A DNA stretch of 64,000 bases from UBA3263 sp964586765 (GTDB lineage: Bacteria > Bacteroidota > Bacteroidia > Bacteroidales > Muribaculaceae): NCBI GenBank assembly GCA_964586765.1, contig CAZPHN010000005.1, positions 1 through 64,000 of the forward strand, given 5' to 3'. A model generated the notes under the pieces. That model was not told the DNA's origin. It saw only the letters and a list, made by a program, of their open reading frames with translations, and ran no database searches. Positions 25,182-34,027 of the stretch are shown piece after piece; the first letter of the stretch is position 1; every line of letters starts with the position of its first letter. The position numbers were made by a program, and so were the translations under genes.

Positions 25182-28100
25182 TTAGAGTCCGAAACGGAGA
25201 GTGAAAGTAAACTGCTTGGGGTTAGGAGAGGCAACACCGCCGGAGTTGATGAACTCGGGGTCCTGACCGTGGAGCTTCTTATCAGAGTAAAGGAGCCAGA
25301 GGTCGGTAGCGGCGAGCTTAACCGAAGCTGTGCTGATACGCAGGGCGCGGGTAACGCTCGAGGGGAACTCATAGGTAAGCGAGAGTTCCTTCAGGCGGAT
25401 AAAGTCACCCTTGGCAACACGCTCGGTAGAGTAGTTATAGGCATTATAGCCATAGCTAATCTGGGAGTTGTTGTAAACCTGACGGCGGGAAGCGATAGTA
25501 GGCACAGTGGTGTATGCTTCATCGCCTGCGGCTACCCAACGGTCCATAAATTCGCGGGGCATAGCGGTAAGGTCGCTATAGCTTGACGAGAATACGGGGT
25601 CAAGGCGGAGTTTGTTGCCAAATGCGTAGGTAAAGAATACATTCAGGTTGAAGTTCTTCCAACGGAGGTTGTTACCGAAACCACCGGTCATAGGGGGATC
25701 AACGGTACCCTCATACTTGAGGAAGTCGAGTTTCTCCCACTCTTGGAAGTTAATATCGTGGGTGGTCACTTCACCGTTCTCGTTGATTACCTGAGGCAGA
25801 CCGTCCTCGGTCAGACCGGCAAAGGGAATCGAGAAGAGTGAGTTTACAGGATAACCTTCGCGGAAAGAGCCTGAACCCTGCTTAACAAGGCTGAGCACGT
25901 TTGAGCGTGACTTCAGGTTTGTAATCTTGTTCTTGTTGTAAGCGAAAGTAAGGTCAGTGGTCCAAGAGAAGTTCTTGTTGACGATATTCTGGGTCGAGAG
26001 GGTAAATTCAACACCATGGCTTCTCATGGTAGCTACGTTTGCCCACTTACCGATTTCACCACCTACGCCCTCGGTATAGATATAACCGATAAGGTCGAAG
26101 TTGTTACGCTTATACCAGTCGAACACAAGGTTGATACGGTTATAGAGGAAACCAAGGTCAACACCGATGTCAAGTTCGTGCTTCTTTTCGTAGGTCAGCT
26201 CAGAGTTAGCGAGCTGGCTCAGACGGAGAGCCTGTTCATAAGCTTCGGTGTCCTGACGCCAAGGGCGAGAAGGATAGTAGATAGCAAGCGCATTTGAAAC
26301 GAACGCAGGACCAGCATCAGCAGTCAGCGAGTATTCGGCGCGCAGCTTTGCGGTAGAGAGCACGGGGTTCTGGAACCATTCCTCAGCGTCGGCATTCCAA
26401 GCACCGGATACGTTCCAAGTGGGGAGCCAGCGGCTCTTACGTGAACGTCCGAGCTTATTAGTGCCTTCGTAACGGAAAGTACCGTTGAAGATATAACGGT
26501 TATCGTACATGTAAGACGCATTCAGGAAGTATGCCATACGACGTGCGGCAGTACGGTCATCGGAGTAGTAAGCGGCGTTCTCTTCCTGCATCTGCTTGAA
26601 CAGGTGCCAGTCAAAGAAAGGAAGATTACCGTTATCGTAACACATACCCCAGCCTTGGAACGCCTCAGAGTGGCGGTCGGTCTTTGAAGCCTCGAAACCG
26701 GTGAAAGCAGTCACGAGGTGACGTCCGCCGAATTCCTTATTATAGTTAGCCGAGGCATTGAAGTCCATAGTCTTCAGGCTAAAGAGGTTGTGATAGAGAA
26801 TACCACCGTTGGGAAGCACCGACATCGGGAGCGAGTTAGGATCGTCGGGGTCGGTATAGAGATAGGGGTTAAGGTCACGGATGGTAGAATTCTCAGGCGA
26901 GATACCTGCGCGATAAGCCTGAGCCTGATTTGAATAGTCGGTTACGTAGTGTTCCTGCTGGGTAGAGCTGTAACGAAACGCGCCGAGTACCTTAAGGCTG
27001 AGGGCGGGAATAGGACGGTATTCAAGGTCTCCTTGGAACTGCACATCAACCATTTCATTGGTGATATAGTTATTGTCAAGTTCGTCGAAGATATTGAAGT
27101 CGGCATAGTTACGCGTAAGCGTTGAGTTGGGGTCAGTGGTACGCGAGGTATTCAATGCATAGCTGAAGGGGTTGATATCGAATGAACGGCTGATTGCACC
27201 GCTAACCACGTCGATATCCTGACTGAGGGTACCGGGAGCCTTCTGGTTACGGTAGCTATCCTTAGTCATCATGGTAAACTTCAACTGCTTGCTGATATTA
27301 TAGGTGGCGTTGGCATTGAAGGTATAACGGTCAACGCTTGAAGCCTTGGTCCAACCCGGGTCGTTCATATAAGAGAACGATGTACGGAAATTAGCGCGCT
27401 CGTTGCCACCGGAAACACTGACAGAATGGCTCTGCATAATAGTGTTGCGGAACAGAAGGTCAAACCAGTCGGTATTACGCATTTCGGCAGCGCGGAGATA
27501 TGCGTTACGCGCACTCTCGGTATTAGCAAGGGCATACTGTCCGGTAGTGGGGTCATAGGTATTGATGAGCTTATACATCGTACCGTAAACACCGCTGGAG
27601 CTGGAGTTGGCGAGGGCGGCGAAGTTCAGCCAGCCTTTTTCTTCCATTTCCTTATAGATACCCATCTGCTCCTGAGAGTTAGCGATATTATAGTTGCGAT
27701 AAGAGGGTTTCAGACGATAGGTCAGCTCACCGGTATAGTTGATAGCGGTACCGCCGGCACCACGTTTGGTAGTAACGACAACCACACCCGCCATTGCGCG
27801 CGCACCATAAATAGATGTTGCGGCACCGGATTTCAAAATCTGGAAGCTTTCGATATCATCAGCATTAATACCGGCGATTGCAGACGCAATCATGGTGCTG
27901 GCATCGCCGCTCGAAAGCGCGTCGGCATCAAGCTCGACGTTATCTTCAAGAACCACACCGTCGACAACCCACAGAGGCTTCGAGGTACCATAGATTGAAG
28001 TAGCACCACGCACACGGATTTTAGGAGCAGTACCGAAAGTACCGCTGACATTCTGGACACTCACACCGGCAGCACGACCGCTAAGCGAGCGAGAGATATC

Positions 28101-28505
28101 ACCCACACCGGCAAGAAGAGCATCATCGGCATTAATCTTGGTTGTTGCGCCAGTAAACGTACGGCGGTCAACATTGCCCATACCGAGGGCAACTACCTCC
28201 TGCAGCTGAGTGGCAGAAGGCTCCATCTCAATAAGGAGAGGTGAAGTAGAGGCCTTCACCTCAACAGTGTTCATGCCTACGAAGGTAATTTCAAGCACCG
28301 ACTTTTCTGAAGGTACGGTCAGGGCGAACTTGCCGTCAATATCGGTTGCAGTACCAACCGAGGTCTTGCCTTTCAGTCTCACCGACGCACCGATAATCGG
28401 TTCCTGTTCGACCTTATCCATCACCGTACCGGTCACGGTTATATCCGCGAACGCAGCCAGTGAAGCGAGCATAAACAGCAAAAATGTTGCTAAATGTTTA
28501 CCCAT
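25182..28505 (-). CDS. SusC/RagA-type TonB-linked outer-membrane transporter
   Basis: An 1107-residue transporter. A signal peptide (LATFLLFMLASLAAFA) is followed by a carboxypeptidase-regulatory-like domain (ITVTGTVMDKVEQEPIIGASV, to about residue 100), a plug domain with GAATSIYGARAMAGVVVVTTKRG, and the 22-strand barrel ending FTFTLRFGL. Together with SusD it forms the pedal-bin importer powered by TonB. It is the first gene of a five-gene operon reaching 18904. It has a canonical promoter (28638-28669) and a leader of about 125 bases that contains a small hairpin. Confidence 0.97.
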   Translation of the reverse strand: MGKHLATFLLFMLASLAAFADITVTGTVMDKVEQEPIIGASVRLKGKTSVGTATDIDGKFALTVPSEKSVLEITFVGMNTVEVKASTSPLLIEMEPSATQLQEVVALGMGNVDRRTFTGATTKINADDALLAGVGDISRSLSGRAAGVSVQNVSGTFGTAPKIRVRGATSIYGTSKPLWVVDGVVLEDNVELDADALSSGDASTMIASAIAGINADDIESFQILKSGAATSIYGARAMAGVVVVTTKRGAGGTAINYTGELTYRLKPSYRNYNIANSQEQMGIYKEMEEKGWLNFAALANSSSSGVYGTMYKLINTYDPTTGQYALANTESARNAYLRAAEMRNTDWFDLLFRNTIMQSHSVSVSGGNERANFRTSFSYMNDPGWTKASSVDRYTFNANATYNISKQLKFTMMTKDSYRNQKAPGTLSQDIDVVSGAISRSFDINPFSYALNTSRTTDPNSTLTRNYADFNIFDELDNNYITNEMVDVQFQGDLEYRPIPALSLKVLGAFRYSSTQQEHYVTDYSNQAQAYRAGISPENSTIRDLNPYLYTDPDDPNSLPMSVLPNGGILYHNLFSLKTMDFNASANYNKEFGGRHLVTAFTGFEASKTDRHSEAFQGWGMCYDNGNLPFFDWHLFKQMQEENAAYYSDDRTAARRMAYFLNASYMYDNRYIFNGTFRYEGTNKLGRSRKSRWLPTWNVSGAWNADAEEWFQNPVLSTAKLRAEYSLTADAGPAFVSNALAIYYPSRPWRQDTEAYEQALRLSQLANSELTYEKKHELDIGVDLGFLYNRINLVFDWYKRNNFDLIGYIYTEGVGGEIGKWANVATMRSHGVEFTLSTQNIVNKNFSWTTDLTFAYNKNKITNLKSRSNVLSLVKQGSGSFREGYPVNSLFSIPFAGLTEDGLPQVINENGEVTTHDINFQEWEKLDFLKYEGTVDPPMTGGFGNNLRWKNFNLNVFFTYAFGNKLRLDPVFSSSYSDLTAMPREFMDRWVAAGDEAYTTVPTIASRRQVYNNSQISYGYNAYNYSTERVAKGDFIRLKELSLTYEFPSSVTRALRISTASVKLAATDLWLLYSDKKLHGQDPEFINSGGVASPNPKQFTFTLRFGL

Positions 28506-28555
28506 AAGGATCTCTGATAGTGAATGGTTTAATAATTAATCGTTAGTTGTTTACA

Positions 28556-28575
28556 TCAGCCCCGGAAGAGGCTGA
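28556..28575 (-). promoter_or_regulatory. Hairpin in susC leader
   Basis: TCAGCCCC (28556-28563) can pair with GAGGCTGA (28568-28575), with one mismatch and a 4-base loop, in the untranslated leader. There is no T run next to it. Leaders of SusC genes are often controlled after transcription; a role here is inference. Confidence 0.35.
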
Positions 28576-28637
28576 CGCGAAGGAGAAATTGTGTAGACAT
28601 GACGAGAAATAGCTCAAACATATCCTTTTTACCGCTA

Positions 28638-28669
28638 CAAAGTTACGAAGAATTTACAAAATGCGCAAA
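28638..28669 (-). promoter_or_regulatory. susC operon promoter
   Basis: On the minus strand TTTG (28666-28669), 20 bases, then TAACTTTG (28638-28645): an exact Bacteroidales consensus. The rest of the 282-base gap (28506-28787) holds only the leader, A/T-rich sequence and the terminator of the next operon. Confidence 0.78.
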
Positions 28670-28764
28670 TTTTCATATGTTTTTTAACATATTTCTTTAT
28701 TTTTTCGGTAAAATCCTTACATTTTGAAAAACGAAGCCGCAACGCGACATATTGCATTGCGGCG

Positions 28765-28804
28765 AAAAAAATAAACGGTTGTCAGGATTATCTGACAACC
28801 GTTT
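28765..28804 (-). terminator. Terminator of the C10/GH89 operon, includes the stop codon
   Basis: A perfect 13-bp stem (28773-28785 with 28792-28804) and a 6-base loop are followed on the minus strand by seven T (28765-28771). The stop codon (28788-28790) is in the loop, so the last codons form one arm. Confidence 0.88.
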
Positions 28805-31800
28805 TAGTACCGTTAATAATGTAAATTCCACCTGATGGCGTGGCTACACGCTGTCCGCGCAGATTAAATATCTCATCCGGACCTGACACGCCGCTCACCC
28901 CGGAGATAGAGGAATCCTTGTCATACCGGAAACTGTCTGCGGTAAGTCCGGAATCTGCAAGAATGTATGAGGAGTTTTCGGGAATAACACCCCCGTCATG
29001 GCGCACAAAGCGGTCACCCTCCAACAGATAAAAGGAATCAGAGGTTCGCAGGGCAACGGTTGTACCTTTAAGCATATTTCCGGTCAAAGCCTCCAGAGGC
29101 TTATCAGCCTCCGCTACGGCAAAAGTGTCATTACCGTCAACAACCAGCAGCGGTTCTCCGGCAGGAATAACCGCGCCTTCTTCAATTTTGAACAAGGTTC
29201 CGCCCTCGGCGTTTGAGACGGAGCTTACGCCATTGACATTTCCGCCGGCGGGGACAATGACGTCAACGGGAAAGCAAACCGCAACGGGATAACCCGCGCC
29301 GGCTCCCGCGCTGACCGACGCAACGGGAGTGAACGAAAAAAGATGAGGTTTGGAACTGAGAGCCAATGCGCCATTAGAGCATGTAAGGTATTTTCCGGAG
29401 CTGCTCTCACTTGCAAACTGCATGGCGGGGGCAGACTTGCCATACACTATGCTTGGAGTAAACTTGCCGACGGTAGAACCGACGGTTGTGCCTTTTGCAG
29501 CGAGATAGAGACCGGAGTTAGCGTGGAGCAAGGATTTGTCATCACCAATCCGCCAGATGGCGGCAAGCGGGTTTGTCAGGTCTTTTGACAGCACTTTAGT
29601 ATCAGTCGGGGTGCCATTTTCCATAACGGGCAATGCGCCTACATGCGCGCCGTCGGCAGACGCAAGAAAAATCGGTTTGCCATAAAGACGTCCCTCCGGA
29701 TAGGCAAGACATTTTTCAGCCGCCGTTTTCTCATAAAGCACTCCGGCATTTTCAACAGCGTAGGCGCAATCCTGCCCCGCATGAAAATCCGTCAGGTTGC
29801 GGCATCCGGCAAAAAGTGTTCCGGGAACCACATCGGCATCCGGCTTACAGAAAGAGACGGTTACGCTCATACCCGCGGGCATATTGGTGGCAAAACGCCA
29901 TACGGACTGCATATTCGAAGAGTTTGTGAGTGTTTTGGTCACACTCTCGCCCGACGCATTATATATAGTGAACTGTGTCTTTTTATTTCCAAGATATTCA
30001 GCGACGATATGAAACCTACCGGCAATATTGATGGGGAAATTTACCGCCGATGCCGAGTCCCACTTGATATCGACCGTACCGTCAGCTCTCAGATAAATCT
30101 GTGACCATCCGTTGGAATAATTGTCGGCAAGTCCGTTATTTCCGTTTGCAAAAATGACGGAACCATACTGATTATACGTCATTCCGTTATTAAAACCGTC
30201 AATTTTCATCACAAAAGGGTCTTTGTATTCAACCAAAGGCGAACTTTGTGACGCTACCGTACCGTTAGCCAACTTGAGAGATATGACCTGACCTGCGCCG
30301 TTTCCCTCTACGGGGTCGGTCTTATATATAAGGTCACCGGGAGCTACAAGCCGACGGTCAGGGACAGTCACGGAGCGCAGAACAGCGTTTCCGGCAAAAA
30401 CCTCGGGCAAAATATAGTCAATGTCGGCACACAAAGCGTTATGCCGGGTCGAAAAATCAAGATTAGGCTCACCCTCCGTCTCCACTCCGGCAATATATGA
30501 GCGACCTTCGGGGTCCAGACCCCACCTCAGCGACCAGCCATCGACTTCAAGCGGCAATCTCTCAAAAACCGCCGTAATATCGGCGTTATCATAGGCGGTA
30601 AAGACAATGCTGTTGCCGTTACACCACGACTCGGGGAGCGTGCGCCCGTGCTGGTCCTCCCAACGCGCGAAACGATAACCGGGATTGGCAAATGCGGTCA
30701 GGATGACCTTCTCGCCGGGATTATACATGTTTGTGGAGTTTTCCGAGCGTACCGTACCCATGCGTTCATCACATGAGTTTACCGTAACTTTGGTAACATA
30801 ATCCACCGCCTCTTTTACTTCAAGGAGAATTTCGTAAATCTGACGGTTGGTCTTTGCCTTGGGATTGAAACATTCATACTCGCTATTCCATGCCGCGTCA
30901 AACCAAGGTGAATCGAAACGCAGACGGATATGGGTTGTGGCGTCAGGTGCATCAAAAGGCAGAAGAACGCGGAAATGACCCGCGGCTACCTCCGGATTAT
31001 TGTTATTGTGATATGCACCGTATTTGCCAAGGAACTCAGGAGCGGTCATTTCAAAAGTACCATCGGCATTCAGGTCGGCAAACGCAGTAAAGAAAAGCCA
31101 CTTCAAGCCGCCGGCATCAGTCCAGTCGATAGAGAACTCGCCGCCGGGAGCCGCCTTAATTCGCTGCGTGAGGCAGATAAACTGCTCATCGGGAACATCT
31201 TCAGTCTCAAAAAGCTTCGTTGTCTCGTTATTCTGAGTAACAGACATTGTCTTTACATACTGCTGGTTGTCACGCATCACGGACACGTCGGAAGAGTCCA
31301 CCTCAGGAACTCCCCACTTGTTGTTGACAAAATGAGCGGTAAACGCGGCGGTTTCCTTGCCATAATAGGTCATCGGATTGTCATTGCCTGCGTTTTTGCC
31401 CTCCTCATCTTCCCAGTAAGAGAAATCGTAGAGCGGAGTTGCGTGTGCGCGCAAAACCACCGGGTCGGTGTTGGTCACGCTGAGCGCGTCAGTCCCGTCA
31501 ATACTTACGGTGCCTTTGGCAGAGTCAGAGGTGGCAACACTTACCGTGCGCGGTTCGGTGATATCCTCCACAATCTGCAATGTGTAGCTGAACTGCGTGC
31601 CGTCAGCAAGGGTTATGCGACACACGCGCTCGCCGATGGGTGCGTCCGCCGGGATTTGGAAACCTTCGTCCCCGGCAGATATTTCATTAGCCTCAAAAAT
31701 GCCGTTTTTGCTGAAATCAATCGCAATTTCGGCAATTTCCGTACCGGAAACGTCAAAATCAGGCTTATAAACCACATCACGCGCACCTTTATCGTAAATA

Positions 31801-34025
31801 TTTCTGACTTTATCAGTCAAAATCATGCGCGGAACGTAATAAGGCTCGGAATCCTTCAGTTTCGAAGTAAAGGGCGACAGATATTTGGGCAAAATACGCG
31901 CGATTGTCTCGCGGGTTTCGCCCACGGGTTCGGTCGGATAAACGCCGGGATTACTGTGCGCCCACTTCCACTCCCAGTTAAACCATCCTCCGTCGGGGGC
32001 GGTCATGTTATGGTCAAACCAGTACTTCCAGCGTTCATAATAATAGTCTTTCAGCAAACCGCCCCACTCGCGATAAGAATAATCACGGAGCTGTCCGCCC
32101 TCCGCCTGATTATAGTCACCCCAAGTGGATATCAGCGTGCGCGCATTATTCAGCTCGAGCCAGTCGCGGTCAGCCTGAGTGGTGCCGTCAACTTCGTTTG
32201 CCATGTCGCGCGCGCGCTGGGTCCAGTGACCGAGCATAAACTCTGTATTTGTGTTCAGAACCTCGTCAAGGTCAAGTATTAGCTGCAGGAAAGCGTCACG
32301 ACGGGCATTGAATTTCTCGGTATTGCCCGAAACGTTAGCCTCCTTTATACCGACCATAAGCTGGCGGGCATAATCAGAAAGAGCCTGACGTGTCTGGTCA
32401 CATAAGTCAAACGAATAATTCTCGCCGTCAAGACCTGCGTTAAGAAGCTTATAGGTAGCGCGGGCAACATCCTGCGGGTCATAGAAAATGCCGTCAAAAC
32501 CCCATGTCGACACCTTCTTGCCGTCAAGATTCGGACGCGCGCAAAGAATTGCCTCCTGCGGACCCTGCCCGGAGCCTTTGCAGTCAAGTGTAGAAGTGCG
32601 GATTATCTCCCATGCGTCGGCAGCATCCTTATTTTCGACGCCGTAGCGACGGGTAGAATAATCGGCAAACCATTTTGCGGCATCCGGCTTGGAATCATAC
32701 CAAGGAAGCTCGAACAGCAAATCATATGACACCGGAGTCTGTTCGATAGCCTCTGGAGAGGCACCGACGCCTTTTACGGTCGATTTTGAGGTTTTGGCAT
32801 CCCAATATCCGTCAATAACGGACTGAACACGTCCGAAATATCCTGAACGACCACCAAAGTTGAAAATAGTCGAATAGACAACATCATGAGCTCCGTAATT
32901 GCTCCAGTTAGGACGACCATCGGCGTAAAGGTCGAGCACAATCAGTTTTCCTACGGGAACATTGTTAAGACACTCATGCTGCTTGGCGTTCCATTGCCAC
33001 GACTGGATAACCCACTTCGAAGCGGGATTATTAGCCTCCATAGCCTCATAATAACGCTTATAGACGGTAGCGGCATCAAGATTGACACTTCCACCCTCAT
33101 GGAAGGGGTCCATAGAGTAATACTTACTTTCGCCGAGCACTTCCCTTACGCGATTATAAAACTTTGTGGCAACTTCATTGAATTTTGCGTCGGCAGGATT
33201 GGCAAGATAAGGACGTTTGAAACCACACCAGTTTCCCTGACCGACGGTTTTGATACCGGTTTTGGCGGTAAACGTGCTGGGAAGTTGCGCAAATCCGGGC
33301 AAAACCGGTTCTATTCCGAGCGAGCGCATACGGTCTCCAATCTGCTTGCCTAACTGCGCCTGACGCTTATACCACCAGTCCGGGTTGGGTCCGCCCCACC
33401 CTTCAAGGTTATTCATTCCGAACCAAGCCATAAAGCATGGACCGGCAACGTAATCGTTGACCTCGCTTTGGGAATAGCCGTAGTCATCCATCAGGAATTT
33501 GCGCCAGACTTCCTCCACTCCTATAATCTGAAGCGGCATATTGATGCCACGCAGAGCCATCCAGTCGATTTCCTCCTGCCAGCGGTCCCAAGTCCACGTA
33601 CTCATTGAGTATGAGAATGTACAGTAATTGAGATAATAGCGGTATACGGCGTCGGTGCTGTGGCGTTCTTCCGTTTCAGGAACCGGCAGATTTACGCCGG
33701 AAAGGTCCATTCGCGGACAGTTCCACGTCAAATTGATATTGGCGTTATGATTAAGGTACCAACCTATGCCGGTGGTCAACGCCGAGAGGGTCGAGCCCTT
33801 GATACAGGGTTTACCATCTGACGCCGTGATGATGAATGTCTCCTTGCCATTGTCAGCCAGAGTCTCATCAACCACAGTTACAAACTTATCGGACGTACCG
33901 GAACCGCCGATGCGGTTGAGAAGTTCCGATACGGCAACCGGATTACTTTCAAGCGCGAAGGCTCCGAGCCATAAGCCCAGAGCCATCACGGTAGAAGTTA
34001 TTCGCGTGAACAATTTCATATACAT
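28788..34025 (-). CDS. Giant secreted alpha-N-acetylglucosaminidase (GH89) with accessory domains
   Basis: A 1745-residue exo-enzyme expected to release alpha-linked GlcNAc, as found in gastric mucin and heparan sulfate. A signal peptide starts at residue 3. The NAGLU N-terminal, TIM-barrel and C-terminal domains cover roughly residues 25-770. The probable acid/base Glu310 is in SMDPFHEGG; the second catalytic Glu is probably in the GASPEAIEQTPVSYDLLFELPW region (Glu425 or Glu439). After that come a GEVED-like domain (FTAFADLNADGTFE), two glycine-rich 'bacterial repeat' units ending in FEYWED/FARWED-like motifs, further beta domains, and a C-terminal sorting tag (IFNLRGQRVATPSGGIYII). It begins 2 bases after the C10 protease gene and shares its transcript. 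Confidence 0.92.
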   Translation of the reverse strand: MYMKLFTRITSTVMALGLWLGAFALESNPVAVSELLNRIGGSGTSDKFVTVVDETLADNGKETFIITASDGKPCIKGSTLSALTTGIGWYLNHNANINLTWNCPRMDLSGVNLPVPETEERHSTDAVYRYYLNYCTFSYSMSTWTWDRWQEEIDWMALRGINMPLQIIGVEEVWRKFLMDDYGYSQSEVNDYVAGPCFMAWFGMNNLEGWGGPNPDWWYKRQAQLGKQIGDRMRSLGIEPVLPGFAQLPSTFTAKTGIKTVGQGNWCGFKRPYLANPADAKFNEVATKFYNRVREVLGESKYYSMDPFHEGGSVNLDAATVYKRYYEAMEANNPASKWVIQSWQWNAKQHECLNNVPVGKLIVLDLYADGRPNWSNYGAHDVVYSTIFNFGGRSGYFGRVQSVIDGYWDAKTSKSTVKGVGASPEAIEQTPVSYDLLFELPWYDSKPDAAKWFADYSTRRYGVENKDAADAWEIIRTSTLDCKGSGQGPQEAILCARPNLDGKKVSTWGFDGIFYDPQDVARATYKLLNAGLDGENYSFDLCDQTRQALSDYARQLMVGIKEANVSGNTEKFNARRDAFLQLILDLDEVLNTNTEFMLGHWTQRARDMANEVDGTTQADRDWLELNNARTLISTWGDYNQAEGGQLRDYSYREWGGLLKDYYYERWKYWFDHNMTAPDGGWFNWEWKWAHSNPGVYPTEPVGETRETIARILPKYLSPFTSKLKDSEPYYVPRMILTDKVRNIYDKGARDVVYKPDFDVSGTEIAEIAIDFSKNGIFEANEISAGDEGFQIPADAPIGERVCRITLADGTQFSYTLQIVEDITEPRTVSVATSDSAKGTVSIDGTDALSVTNTDPVVLRAHATPLYDFSYWEDEEGKNAGNDNPMTYYGKETAAFTAHFVNNKWGVPEVDSSDVSVMRDNQQYVKTMSVTQNNETTKLFETEDVPDEQFICLTQRIKAAPGGEFSIDWTDAGGLKWLFFTAFADLNADGTFEMTAPEFLGKYGAYHNNNNPEVAAGHFRVLLPFDAPDATTHIRLRFDSPWFDAAWNSEYECFNPKAKTNRQIYEILLEVKEAVDYVTKVTVNSCDERMGTVRSENSTNMYNPGEKVILTAFANPGYRFARWEDQHGRTLPESWCNGNSIVFTAYDNADITAVFERLPLEVDGWSLRWGLDPEGRSYIAGVETEGEPNLDFSTRHNALCADIDYILPEVFAGNAVLRSVTVPDRRLVAPGDLIYKTDPVEGNGAGQVISLKLANGTVASQSSPLVEYKDPFVMKIDGFNNGMTYNQYGSVIFANGNNGLADNYSNGWSQIYLRADGTVDIKWDSASAVNFPINIAGRFHIVAEYLGNKKTQFTIYNASGESVTKTLTNSSNMQSVWRFATNMPAGMSVTVSFCKPDADVVPGTLFAGCRNLTDFHAGQDCAYAVENAGVLYEKTAAEKCLAYPEGRLYGKPIFLASADGAHVGALPVMENGTPTDTKVLSKDLTNPLAAIWRIGDDKSLLHANSGLYLAAKGTTVGSTVGKFTPSIVYGKSAPAMQFASESSSGKYLTCSNGALALSSKPHLFSFTPVASVSAGAGAGYPVAVCFPVDVIVPAGGNVNGVSSVSNAEGGTLFKIEEGAVIPAGEPLLVVDGNDTFAVAEADKPLEALTGNMLKGTTVALRTSDSFYLLEGDRFVRHDGGVIPENSSYILADSGLTADSFRYDKDSSISGVSGVSGPDEIFNLRGQRVATPSGGIYIINGTKTVVR

Positions 34026-34027
34026 AT

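Noticed and set aside
30930..32282. 450-codon open frame antisense to the GH89 gene
   Set aside because: It lies wholly inside a gene with clear catalytic motifs, has no recognisable domain, signal or promoter, and the base bias follows the sense gene.
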